From Bacteroidetes bacterium UBA2664 (GTDB taxonomy: Bacteria; Bacteroidota; Rhodothermia; Balneolales; Balneolaceae), in contig DEMS01000001.1 in the NCBI GenBank assembly GCA_002359315.1, positions 1 through 64,000 on the forward strand: a DNA stretch of 64,000 bases. The letters are read 5' to 3'. Within the stretch, counting starts at the first letter, position 1. The number at the start of each line of letters is the position of its first letter. Below the pieces are notes generated by a model. That model made no database searches. It was not told where the DNA came from and saw nothing but the letters and a program-made list of their open reading frames with translations. The position numbers were made by a program, and so were the translations under genes. Below, piece after piece: positions 9,257 through 18,467 of the stretch.

Positions 9257-11923
9257 ATGAAAAAACTTCTGCTTATTACTTTAACGCTACTTTTAGTTGG
9301 TTTTACAGCCTGTTCTAATCAGGCCGGCCCAGTGAAAAGTGTAACGATAACCGTTCAAAATGCCGAAAAGGGAGCTCCTGTTAAGTTTGGGATTCCATTT
9401 CCGAAAGGTGAACTTTTTTCTACAGATCATGTAAGGGTTTTGAATGCAGCAGGAGAAGAGATCCCCTCACAAAAAACAAAAGTTACATCCTGGGAACCTG
9501 TGGATGAAAGCATCAAATGGTTATGGGTATTTTTCTTTGCTGATGAATCCAATGAGTATATAGTTGAGTATGGCGATGACGTGCGTCAGGAAGTTTTTAC
9601 AGAAAATCCAATCATATTTAAGAATAATCAGCGGGATAATGGATTTGCAGAGATAAACACGGGGCCACTAATGTTAAGGATTAATAAAGGCGGTTCAGGT
9701 TTCATCGATCGTGTGCAATACAACAATGAGATGAGTGGATTTGGTGATGAACATATTATTGCAACCGGAATTAATTCCAGGGGATCTTTTTTAGATTTAA
9801 TGGATGATGCGGGTATTGATACTTCAAGTGCTGTTGTACATCAACATTTTATTGAAAGGGGATCGGGTCCAATGCACGCTATAGTACGTGTGGAAGGAGA
9901 GTATGAGTATAATGATGAAGATCATGAAAACGCGCCATTTGTTACGTACGTTCATGCATATGCCGGGAAGTCTTATGTAAAAGTCTTACACACAATCACA
10001 TATACAGGTCATCCTGATAAGAGTGAACCTTATGATGGCCGTCAACACCCCGACATTGCCACTCAAACTGAACTCATTATAGATGAACAGGTTAGGAGTC
10101 AGGATAGTGGGTTAACGGAGCCAAACGATCGAATTGCAAGTATGGGATTTGGACTAAATTATCACATAGATGGTGATAAAATCTTTAAATCTGGTTTGGA
10201 AACCGGTAGATGGTGGGAGGATGGTGATACAGATATTTTTGAACTGAATTTAGATCGTGAAACTCAGATATCTGTTTTTCAAACCGGCCCGGAACCTTCA
10301 CGGACGCCACCTGTAGAATTTTCTGACCGCGACAATAGAATGGATGGTTTTTCTGCCGTCATTCGATCAGATGAAATACTAAGAGAAAGTGAAAAAGCGG
10401 AAGGATGGTTCTCTCTATCAGATGAGAAGTGGGGAGTCAGTGTAGGCATCAGAAATATGCTTGAAGAGTATCCGAATGAGTTCGTTGTAGATTTAGAAAA
10501 TAATCAGATTCATGCTTATACATGGTCCCCGAATGAAGAGCCAATGAGTTTTGCAAGGGCAAACTCAAATAGTGAAGCCGGAATGGTCGGTAATTTTGCG
10601 CGCGGGATAACCAAAACCTCTGAAATCGTCTTAAATTTCCATAAGGGTGATGAGTCGAATGAAGAAATTAGAAAAGAACTTTATCACATAATGAACCCAC
10701 CTGTAGCCCATGCCGGGGCTGATTGGTACAGTAGATCCGGGGTTTACGGACAATTTGCAGGCGTAGATCATGAATTTCAGGAACTCGAAAGAAGCATTCA
10801 ATATAAGTTGAACTGGATGCTTTTTAATCAGAAATGGGAACCGTGGTATGGGATGTTTGACTATGGTGATGTGATGAATTACTACTTTAATTACAATTGG
10901 GTCCAATGGGCAAATAATGAGCCTGCAATGGATTATCAATGGTGGTTGAATTTTATGAGGAGTGGCAATTCGGACTATTATCATATGGCCAGGGCAATGA
11001 GCCGTCACTCCATGGATGTTGATAATACTCACTGGCCGCGCCCCAACTGGTATCGCGGGGATACAAACCGATCACTCGATGCATTTGACCATGAAATGCA
11101 GGATGAAATTTCTCCATATGTGGGTATGGGCAGACGCCACTCTATGCAGCAATGGACATCCATGTTATCTGCTCATGTTTGGGTTCAGGGATGGATTGCA
11201 TCTTACTATTTAGATGGGTACCACAGAGGATTAGATGTTGCCCGGTTAACCGGAGACTATTATGTTCGAAGAATTTTTGGAGAGCATGGGCTTACCGGAC
11301 GCAGACTCTATCTTTCGGTTTGGAGTTTATCTGAACTGTATGATGCCACAAAAGATCAGGTGTATCTGGATGAACTGAATGATCGTGTTGATCAAATGTT
11401 ACGGCTTCAAAAAAGTCAGGGCGGCCGTATAGCAATCGATCGTTATGGGTATTCTCAAAACTATATTTCTCATGGATTGAGTAAGTATCAACAGATGTTT
11501 GATCGTCCTGAAGTGCGAGAGGCATTGATTGACAATGCACACAGTCTTTACAACGTAGGGCCCAGAGATCATGATATGGAGTCGTTTTTGTCCAGTATTC
11601 ACCCATTGTTGGTTGGATATGACCTTACCGGTGAGGATAAATTCTTTATCGAAGCGTGTGAACGCTCTTCATATTTACTGGTGAATGAATTACCCATGCC
11701 AATTTTTGAATACAATTCTCAGGGTGATCTAAGAGATGCATTGGAAGAGGTAAGTAATTTACCATCAGCAGGAGAGGGCCCCTCATTCAGGGGCAGAAAT
11801 CCAATATGGACATTCTCAAACGGGATGAGGATTTTTGGATGGACTCACGTGTTTAACGTGCCCTATACCATTGACAGATTAAAACATCGGGCAAATACAG
11901 AAGGATTGCCTTGTGTTAATTAA
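9257..11923 (+). CDS. Large lipoprotein, YetA/PcRGLX-like (possible exo-rhamnogalacturonan lyase family)
   Basis: An 888-residue exported lipoprotein (lipobox FTAC, Cys19). Residues about 28-110 resemble the N-terminal RIFT-barrel domain of YetA/PcRGLX proteins: KFGIPFPKGELFSTDHVRVL, a non-native-order polar stretch, then DESIKWLWVFF. A beta-rich middle (about 130-480) and a Trp/Tyr-rich helical C-terminal half (about 490-880), consistent with an alpha/alpha toroid, follow. Known members include polysaccharide lyases (PL26) acting on rhamnogalacturonan and uncharacterised YetA proteins. I recognise the fold order but cannot confirm catalytic residues, so lyase activity is tentative. Position after SusC/D and two deacetylases supports glycan breakdown. 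Confidence 0.7.
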   Translation: MKKLLLITLTLLLVGFTACSNQAGPVKSVTITVQNAEKGAPVKFGIPFPKGELFSTDHVRVLNAAGEEIPSQKTKVTSWEPVDESIKWLWVFFFADESNEYIVEYGDDVRQEVFTENPIIFKNNQRDNGFAEINTGPLMLRINKGGSGFIDRVQYNNEMSGFGDEHIIATGINSRGSFLDLMDDAGIDTSSAVVHQHFIERGSGPMHAIVRVEGEYEYNDEDHENAPFVTYVHAYAGKSYVKVLHTITYTGHPDKSEPYDGRQHPDIATQTELIIDEQVRSQDSGLTEPNDRIASMGFGLNYHIDGDKIFKSGLETGRWWEDGDTDIFELNLDRETQISVFQTGPEPSRTPPVEFSDRDNRMDGFSAVIRSDEILRESEKAEGWFSLSDEKWGVSVGIRNMLEEYPNEFVVDLENNQIHAYTWSPNEEPMSFARANSNSEAGMVGNFARGITKTSEIVLNFHKGDESNEEIRKELYHIMNPPVAHAGADWYSRSGVYGQFAGVDHEFQELERSIQYKLNWMLFNQKWEPWYGMFDYGDVMNYYFNYNWVQWANNEPAMDYQWWLNFMRSGNSDYYHMARAMSRHSMDVDNTHWPRPNWYRGDTNRSLDAFDHEMQDEISPYVGMGRRHSMQQWTSMLSAHVWVQGWIASYYLDGYHRGLDVARLTGDYYVRRIFGEHGLTGRRLYLSVWSLSELYDATKDQVYLDELNDRVDQMLRLQKSQGGRIAIDRYGYSQNYISHGLSKYQQMFDRPEVREALIDNAHSLYNVGPRDHDMESFLSSIHPLLVGYDLTGEDKFFIEACERSSYLLVNELPMPIFEYNSQGDLRDALEEVSNLPSAGEGPSFRGRNPIWTFSNGMRIFGWTHVFNVPYTIDRLKHRANTEGLPCVN

Positions 11924-11954
11924 TGGGGAGTGAGGTTTTTTTATCAAAATTCAG

Positions 11955-12008
11955 CTATCTGCTATCTGCTATCAGCAATCTGCGTTTTGTCTGCCTTTTC
12001 ACTTTTCA
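11955..12008. repeat. Heptamer arrays CTATCTG/CTATCAG and CTTTTCA
   Basis: Four tandem heptamers (CTATCTG, CTATCTG, CTATCAG, CAATCTG; 11955-11982) and two CTTTTCA units (11995-12008) lie between the convergent ends of the lipoprotein gene and serA. The first family matches 94-118 and the second matches 31003-31109. Confidence 0.8.
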
Positions 12009-12010
12009 CG

Positions 12011-13252
12011 TTAATAGAGCATTCGGGTTTTGATGGTATGATTTACACTATTTAAACCATCAAAAAGTCGTTCATCATATTGTTTATCGATATCAAGTAC
12101 CACATACCCGATCTGCTCATTTGTTTTCAGATATTGGCCTAAAATATTAATGTTCATATCTGAAAGCACCTTGTTGATTTCAGATAAAACCCCGGGTTTA
12201 TTTGCGTGAATGTGCAATATTCGGTAAGCATCAATCTGTTTAGGCAGATTGAGTGGCGGTACAGAGTGAGATCCCACGGTAGTACCTCCATCAATAAATT
12301 GGATTAGTTTATTAGATACATCTTGTCCGATATTGTACTGGGCTTCCTGAGTAGAGCCACCGATATGGGGGGTTAGAATCACATTGGGTAATTGTTGCAG
12401 TACCGTTTTAAAAGAATCCCCTTTTGATTCCGGCTCATCCGGATAAACATCAATTGCAGCTCCGGATAAATGTCCTGATTCGATGGCATTTTTCATAGCA
12501 TCCAGATCTACAACCGAACCACGTGATAGGTTCAAAAGAACACTTTTCTTTTTCATTTTTGAGAATTGTTTCTCACCAATCATCATCCGTGTTTCGGAAG
12601 TAGCGGGTACGTGAAGTGTAATGATATCTGAAATTTCCAATAGTTCATTCAGTGATCCTACTCTGGTTGCATTGCCCATTGGCAATTTTGGTTCAATATC
12701 GTAGTAAAGAACATCCATCCCCATATTTTCAGCCAATACGGAAACTTGTGAACCGATATGTCCATACCCGATAATGCCTATTTTTTTCCCGCGAACTTCA
12801 TAACTTTCATCAGCATCTTTAAGCCAAATTCCATTGTGTGCCTCCTTATCTCTGAGAGGTATTCGTCGCAAAAGCATGATCGATTCAGCAATCACCAGTT
12901 CAGCAACGGATCGGGTATTGGAATAGGGTGAATTGAAGACTGCGATTCCGGTTTTGGTAGCTGCGTCCAAATCAACTTGATTTGTGCCGATGCAAAAACA
13001 GCCAATTGCTTTCAATTTGTTTGCTTTTTCTAATACACGCCGGGTAATTTGTGTTTTGGAACGAATCCCAATAACGTGTGCATCTTCTATACTTTGAAGT
13101 AACTGCTCTTCACTCCACGCTTCATCGTGAGTTTCAATATTGGTAAAATTGTGATTTGTAAAATTTTCAATTGCAGCAGGGTGTATTCCTTCAAGCAGTA
13201 ATATTTTAATATTCTCTTTGGGATAGGATAAATTTTCTTTTAGATCTTGCAT
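12011..13252 (-). CDS. serA: D-3-phosphoglycerate dehydrogenase with ACT domain
   Basis: Catalyses the first committed step of serine synthesis, oxidising 3-phosphoglycerate with NAD. The 413-residue reading from the ATG at 13252 closely follows the E. coli-type enzyme. The NAD motif is GIIGYGHIGSQ, catalytic Arg is in LNLSRGSVVD, Glu in the PDEPE region, and His in LTPHIGGST. The C-terminal ~75 residues (HIHANKPGVLSEINKVL onward) form the serine-binding ACT domain that normally gives feedback inhibition. A start 17 codons upstream (13303) is possible but adds residues not typical of the family. It lies 134 bases beyond the DUF5916 gene on the same strand. Confidence 0.95.
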   Translation of the reverse strand: MQDLKENLSYPKENIKILLLEGIHPAAIENFTNHNFTNIETHDEAWSEEQLLQSIEDAHVIGIRSKTQITRRVLEKANKLKAIGCFCIGTNQVDLDAATKTGIAVFNSPYSNTRSVAELVIAESIMLLRRIPLRDKEAHNGIWLKDADESYEVRGKKIGIIGYGHIGSQVSVLAENMGMDVLYYDIEPKLPMGNATRVGSLNELLEISDIITLHVPATSETRMMIGEKQFSKMKKKSVLLNLSRGSVVDLDAMKNAIESGHLSGAAIDVYPDEPESKGDSFKTVLQQLPNVILTPHIGGSTQEAQYNIGQDVSNKLIQFIDGGTTVGSHSVPPLNLPKQIDAYRILHIHANKPGVLSEINKVLSDMNINILGQYLKTNEQIGYVVLDIDKQYDERLFDGLNSVNHTIKTRMLY

Positions 13253-13386
13253 TTTGAATTTATGATTGTCAATAACTTTTAGCGCTGATGCTGAAAAATA
13301 CAAAGTATAAGGTTTCTATCAGATTATAAATCGTAATAAATTTTTTATTGAACTTTCGTATTGCTAAAAAAGTAATGAGAGACCGA

Positions 13387-15588
13387 TTAATGGAATGTAT
13401 GTGTATACTTTATCAATAAAACACGATTATTAAAGCGTGGAAGCGAAGGAATAGTTCTATCTAAGTGTGTATTTGATGTTTCGCTAAATACAATCCAAAA
13501 ATCATTCCCTTCCCGGAAGTTATATCGAAATCGTGCATTGGTTCCCAGTCTGCGTGCCAAATAATTGTATTGAGAGAGTAATTGCAGAGAGACTTTCGTA
13601 TTTAATGCAATGAGTGATCGCAGCCGGAATATATTTAAAAACTCTTTTTGATTCCTGTCAGGGAAATCCACAAGGTTGAACTCTACTCCACCGCTGATTT
13701 CAAAAAATTTAGATTGATTCCAAGTGGGTGAAATACCGAATGAGATCTGATTCCCGTCGTAAAATGTGTTTATTCCACCTGAAAACTCTGCCCTGAGACG
13801 TTTTGCATTACTCATACCATAATCGAATCTTACTCCGTAAAATGAATAATCGCCGGGCTCAACAAAGACATCATCACTAAAAAAAAGAGGATTCTGGAGG
13901 TTTTCAAACCACCAGTTGGCCGTTATTGTAAAATCTGAGTTATTTTTAAAATTAATATTCCAATCATTTTCGATGAGCATTGATTCAACACTCGAATCTT
14001 CATTTCTGGTGGTTACAAAATAACGTATGGTTGGAGTTACCGTTCGAATCGGGGATTCTGATTCATTAAAGTATCCATATGAAAGGCGTGCATCCATCAT
14101 TGAATAATTAAAACGGGATTCAAAACCCATAGCAGGCATATATCTTTCACCGGCTCGTTTTGCAGTAAATCGATAAAACAATCCTCTTGAGGATTGTTTT
14201 TGAAGGAAAAGCCTGATGATCGAATTAGAAAGTGGATTAGCCGATTCAGTGAATTGATCATCAAATGTAGCTGCATATTTCAGGTCGATGTAGTGACTTC
14301 CTGAATAATTATAAATAAAATCAGCTCCGGCACCTATGTTGTAGGAGCCATCCATTCCCAGTCTGGTAGTAACGATTCCGCCCAGGTACGAATTATCATT
14401 AATCAGATCCCGTCGTGCTCTGTAAACACCAAAGTTCTCACCCGGCAGCTGTAGTTCGGATAGTGCTTCTGTTTGCATGTTTAACGCCCCTACTTCCCAT
14501 TTTCCGGTTCTGCCGGCGAGCCTTGCGCCCCCATATATTCGAACCGGACGGCCTTGTTGAAGGCCTATTCTACGACTGTAAAAAAGAGTGTTATTTCCAC
14601 CTAAATTGAAATCAAAAATTCCTGATCGCTCCTGGAAAAATTGTCTTTTTTCCGGGAAAAAAAGTGGTGATCGCGAAAGATTGACCTGAGCTTCATCCGC
14701 TTCAACTTGAGCGAAATCAGTATTAAGAGTCAAGTCGAGGTTCATGTTATTTGAAACCGGGTACTTTATATCCAGGCCCGCTTCTGTGGTATAACGGGTA
14801 TCCTGAACATAATTTTGAGTATCCTGAATTAAATTATTAAACCGTTCAAATCCACCCAAAACATAAGGTGTGATATAAATGGGTTTGTCATATTGAACCT
14901 CTGAAAGCCTGATTTTTTGAGCCTGAGAAGGCTTTGTGAAACCTCTCGACCAGTTTGGTGCGATATCCGGAAAAATATGTCTTTCGGATTGACGTGCCAT
15001 CCAGCGATAGGTGATCAGACCCATTATGACTTCATCATCGATTACTTGAAATCCAAGACTTGAGAATGGAATTCTTATTTCAACAAACCAGCCTTCATCC
15101 GTAATCTGAGTGGCAGCATCCCAGTAAGTCACCCAATTGCGATTGATCGACCCATTGCCCTCTGAATCTTTTGAAATCAATTGATCTACACGAACTCCGG
15201 TAGGAGTTACAAAGAACCATCGTGCATTTTCATTATCATTAAAAGTATCCAGAATAATGGCAAAGGTATCATCCCCACTATATCTGTCACGATACATTGA
15301 GTTGGCAATGATTTTGTCCGGTTCTGAGTCATACAATTTTCCGGATATGTAGAAGTATTCATTATCGTAAGCCACCTTTATTTCAGAGGATTCTGACATT
15401 TCACCCCGGTAAACCGGCTGGTACATAGTTAGAGGGAGAGGGTCCATTTGTTGCCAAACGGGCTCATCCGGGAACCCGTCTATTGTAATAGCAGCTGTTA
15501 TTCTTTGGGGGTTATAAATAGGATCAGTTGAGGAGTTACTGCCTGTAAACATCAAAAAAGTCGAAACAACGAAAAAAATAAAATGCAA
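13387..15588 (-). CDS. DUF5916 protein: CBM9-like domain plus outer-membrane barrel
   Basis: A 733-residue exported protein. The signal peptide (1-20) is short. Residues about 25-200 resemble a family 9 carbohydrate-binding domain (ITIDGFPDEPVWQ near the start, VEIRIPFSSLGF near its end). The remainder is a DUF5916 beta-barrel with alternating hydrophobic strands ending in KYTHTFH. Conserved central motifs include TDFAQVEADEAQVNLSRSPLFFPEKR. Function is unknown; the family is widespread in Bacteroidota. The gene starts 14 bases after the DASS transporter gene and is probably co-transcribed with it. A paralog lies at 33929. Confidence 0.87.
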   Translation of the reverse strand: MHFIFFVVSTFLMFTGSNSSTDPIYNPQRITAAITIDGFPDEPVWQQMDPLPLTMYQPVYRGEMSESSEIKVAYDNEYFYISGKLYDSEPDKIIANSMYRDRYSGDDTFAIILDTFNDNENARWFFVTPTGVRVDQLISKDSEGNGSINRNWVTYWDAATQITDEGWFVEIRIPFSSLGFQVIDDEVIMGLITYRWMARQSERHIFPDIAPNWSRGFTKPSQAQKIRLSEVQYDKPIYITPYVLGGFERFNNLIQDTQNYVQDTRYTTEAGLDIKYPVSNNMNLDLTLNTDFAQVEADEAQVNLSRSPLFFPEKRQFFQERSGIFDFNLGGNNTLFYSRRIGLQQGRPVRIYGGARLAGRTGKWEVGALNMQTEALSELQLPGENFGVYRARRDLINDNSYLGGIVTTRLGMDGSYNIGAGADFIYNYSGSHYIDLKYAATFDDQFTESANPLSNSIIRLFLQKQSSRGLFYRFTAKRAGERYMPAMGFESRFNYSMMDARLSYGYFNESESPIRTVTPTIRYFVTTRNEDSSVESMLIENDWNINFKNNSDFTITANWWFENLQNPLFFSDDVFVEPGDYSFYGVRFDYGMSNAKRLRAEFSGGINTFYDGNQISFGISPTWNQSKFFEISGGVEFNLVDFPDRNQKEFLNIFRLRSLIALNTKVSLQLLSQYNYLARRLGTNARFRYNFREGNDFWIVFSETSNTHLDRTIPSLPRFNNRVLLIKYTHTFH

Positions 15589-15602
15589 TGGATTATATCT
15601 AT

Positions 15603-17081
15603 TTAATTAACCCAATCCGGTATAACGCCCGGTTCTATGCCGAAAACGGTTGCAAATAGGGTGTAGCTGGCCAATGTTAGTACTATAGAGACAATGATAT
15701 TTAGCCATACCCCCGCTTTAGCCATTTGTGGAATGGTAACTTTTCCGCTTCCATAGATGATTGCATTGGGCGGAGTCGCAACCGGCAGCATAAACGCACA
15801 GCTGGCAGCAATTGCGGCAGGAATAACAAAGAGCATTGGATTTTGGCCAATACCTATTGCTGATGATGCCAAAATGGGTAAAAAAGCAGCAGCCGTGGCG
15901 GTATTACTTGTGATTTCTGTCAAAAAAACAATGATTGCAATGACCAGAAGCACCAATATAACAAGTGGGAGGGCGTCTAAACCGCTAACAGCTTCTCCGA
16001 TCCATGTGGCTAATCCGGAAGATGTAATGGCCATTGCTAAGCTTAAGCCACCTCCAAAAAGGATGAGTATTCCCCATGGCAGCTCCTTTAAGTTTTCCCA
16101 CATTAATATTCTTTCGCTCTTTCTTTCACCACTTGGGATAAGAAACAGAAGCACACCTGCCGAAATAGCAATGCCTGCATCAGACAGACCGGGGATTGTT
16201 TCAGATAAAAGAGGTCGAATAATCCATAATAGTGCGGTGAAGCCAAATACCAGGGCGACCCTGAATTCAGCTTTACTCATATTCCCGAGGGCATTCAGTT
16301 GGCTAGTAATAACTGATTTTCCTCCCGGCAACTCTTTCAATTTAATGGGAAAGATAAATTTTGCAAGCAGCAGGTACATGATAGGCAGCAGGATAATTAC
16401 AAGTGGAACCCCAACCAGCATCCACTCCGCAAAACCGATTTCAATATTGAAACTTTCAAGCATAAAAGCAGCCATTAATGCGTTTGGAGGAGTTCCAATC
16501 AAAGTACCTATCCCACCAATATTACAAGCATAGGCAATGGCCAGGACCAAAACGATCTCAAAATTAGTAACCGGAACGATTGAAGTGTCACGTTCTTTGT
16601 TAACGATATGAAGAACTGAGACTGCAATGGGCAGCATCATGAGTGCAGTAGCTGTATTACTTACCCACATGCTTAAAAATGCAGATGCTATAATAAACCC
16701 AATGATTATGGATGAAGGTTTTACACCAACAAAATTAACAATGTTAAGTGCAATTCTCTTATGCAGATCCCAGGTCTGCATGGCTATAGCGATGATGAAG
16801 CCACCCATAAAAAGAAAAATCAGTGGGTTTGCATAAGGGGCAGTTGTGTTTCCAATGGGTGCTATGCCCATTACGGGGAATAATACAATGGGTAAAAGGG
16901 CTGTTGCGGCTATTGGTATTGATTCTGTTATCCAAAGCACGGCCATTAGAACGGCAACAGCTGCTGTTTTCCATGCTACTTCTTCTAAACCTTCCGGGGC
17001 AGGCAGGATTAAAATTATAATAAAAAATATGATTCCGGTGAACAGGCCAAGCTGAGAAGAATTCAAAAACCTAAATTGCAT
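15603..17081 (-). CDS. DASS/SLC13-family sodium:anion symporter
   Basis: A 492-residue inner-membrane transporter of the divalent anion:sodium symporter family, which takes up dicarboxylates, citrate, sulfate or phosphate. It is strongly hydrophobic throughout, with two inverted-repeat halves each carrying an SNT motif (SNTATALMMLPIAV in the first half, SNTATAAAFLPI in the second); these form the sodium and substrate sites. A family signature near the C-terminus reads ATPPNAIIYGSGKV. The anion cannot be read from sequence. It heads a two-gene unit with the DUF5916 protein, so the two may share a physiological role. Confidence 0.92.
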   Translation of the reverse strand: MQFRFLNSSQLGLFTGIIFFIIILILPAPEGLEEVAWKTAAVAVLMAVLWITESIPIAATALLPIVLFPVMGIAPIGNTTAPYANPLIFLFMGGFIIAIAMQTWDLHKRIALNIVNFVGVKPSSIIIGFIIASAFLSMWVSNTATALMMLPIAVSVLHIVNKERDTSIVPVTNFEIVLVLAIAYACNIGGIGTLIGTPPNALMAAFMLESFNIEIGFAEWMLVGVPLVIILLPIMYLLLAKFIFPIKLKELPGGKSVITSQLNALGNMSKAEFRVALVFGFTALLWIIRPLLSETIPGLSDAGIAISAGVLLFLIPSGERKSERILMWENLKELPWGILILFGGGLSLAMAITSSGLATWIGEAVSGLDALPLVILVLLVIAIIVFLTEITSNTATAAAFLPILASSAIGIGQNPMLFVIPAAIAASCAFMLPVATPPNAIIYGSGKVTIPQMAKAGVWLNIIVSIVLTLASYTLFATVFGIEPGVIPDWVN

Positions 17082-17176
17082 AACTTTTATTTAATTTTTG
17101 GTTCACCATGAATAGTAGACAAAGCAATAGCAGGGCACCCCTACTCACTATTTTGGATTATTTTAATCAGATGGAC

Positions 17177-18394
17177 CTAAAAACTCGTTGACTGAAATAT
17201 TGCCTTCATCATACGTTTGTAAGCCGGAGTCAAAGGTATATCTCGACGCTGCATCATTTTTTCCATTGCTTCAATCGCTTTTTCGAAGTGATAGGGGACG
17301 ATGTTATTCCCGCTCACCCAGCTGAATGAGGGGACAAATTTGGGAGGATAACTGTCTGAAAACAGATTGCAACATGTCCCGCATATAGTACCCGTATTGA
17401 GCATTGAATTAATCCCTGTTTTACTGTGATCCCCCATGATTGTACCGATAAACTGCTGACCCGTATCGTACTCCTTTTTTGTTTTCCACTCGATCACTTT
17501 TACATTACTGTAGTTGTTTTTCAGATTGGATGTATTTGTATCTGCACCTAAATTACACCACTGGCCAAAAACTGAATTGCCAACATATCCATCATGAGCT
17601 TTGTTTGAATAGGAGTGAAAAATTACATTTGAAATTTCCCCGCCTACTTTACACACAGGTCCAATCGTCGTCTCTTCATAAATTTTTGCTCCCATTTTTA
17701 CGACTGAACCATCACATATAGCAGAGGGCCCGCGAACCACTGAATTGGCCATTATGCGTGCATTTTTGCCGATGTAGATGGGGCCTTTCTCGGCATATAA
17801 CAGTGCCCCCGGTTCAATAATAGCTCCCTGTTCAATAAAAATTTGTTCTTTATTGATGAGAAGGGCATTTGGATATTTTTCAGAATCGTTAACTGCTGAA
17901 ACTTTTAATAGTTTAATATCTTTTTTAATCTCCGAGCTATTCAATTGAAATAATTCCCAACTATTTTTTATAACTAAAACTTCTCCATCAAAATGTTGAA
18001 TCGTTTTTAAATCTTCTTTTTTATACCCGGATTCAATCCATTTTTTATGTGTGTCTGATTGTACCAAAGCCACAGCAAGTTGCTTATCTACAAAAATTCC
18101 CTCTGAAGGATTCAGTTCATTAATTTTATTGATCAGATCAGGATTTGGAATAAATCTGGGGTTGATCCACAATACCGCCTGATTTGAATCGGGGATGGGC
18201 ACCTCTTCAAAAACCCCCTTCAGATGCCCCCTGAGCACTCCTTTTGTGTTTTCTTGCGACTTGCCAAGAGCATGCATCCATTTTTCTCCGAGTGTTAATA
18301 TTCCCACTCGCAGATCAAAAAGGGGCCGGGTTAATGTAAGTGGATGAAAGTTTTCCAGAAAATGGTCTTCAAAAAAGCAGGAAACAGTATTCAT
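17177..18394 (-). CDS. Bacteroidota-type GlmU-like sugar nucleotidyltransferase/acetyltransferase
   Basis: A 405-residue protein of the alternative GlmU family found in Bacteroidota. The N-terminus (FLENFHPLTLTRPLFDLRVG) lacks the classical LxxGxGTRM loop, which is normal for this family. Residues about 185-385 form left-handed beta-helix hexapeptide repeats (for example IYIGKNARIMANSVVRGPSA) as in acetyl- and acyltransferases. The expected role is making UDP-GlcNAc from glucosamine-1-phosphate for cell wall and envelope. That fits its divergent arrangement with glmS, 73 bases away, which makes the glucosamine-6-phosphate precursor. Family assignment is firm; having both activities is inferred from the family. 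Confidence 0.88.
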   Translation of the reverse strand: MNTVSCFFEDHFLENFHPLTLTRPLFDLRVGILTLGEKWMHALGKSQENTKGVLRGHLKGVFEEVPIPDSNQAVLWINPRFIPNPDLINKINELNPSEGIFVDKQLAVALVQSDTHKKWIESGYKKEDLKTIQHFDGEVLVIKNSWELFQLNSSEIKKDIKLLKVSAVNDSEKYPNALLINKEQIFIEQGAIIEPGALLYAEKGPIYIGKNARIMANSVVRGPSAICDGSVVKMGAKIYEETTIGPVCKVGGEISNVIFHSYSNKAHDGYVGNSVFGQWCNLGADTNTSNLKNNYSNVKVIEWKTKKEYDTGQQFIGTIMGDHSKTGINSMLNTGTICGTCCNLFSDSYPPKFVPSFSWVSGNNIVPYHFEKAIEAMEKMMQRRDIPLTPAYKRMMKAIFQSTSF

Positions 18395-18467
18395 TTTTGT
18401 ATTTTGTTGATAATTAAATGAATGAAAAGAGAACTACGGAATAAGTTAGACAATAATATAAATAGTT

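Noticed and set aside
15757..16533. Long plus-strand ORF (258 codons) opposite the DASS transporter gene
   Set aside because: It is the antisense shadow of a clear membrane transporter with SNT motifs; its translation has no family features.
18395..18467. glmS ribozyme or riboswitch in the leader
   Set aside because: The spacer is only 73 AT-rich bases, too short for the ribozyme, and shows no conserved core.
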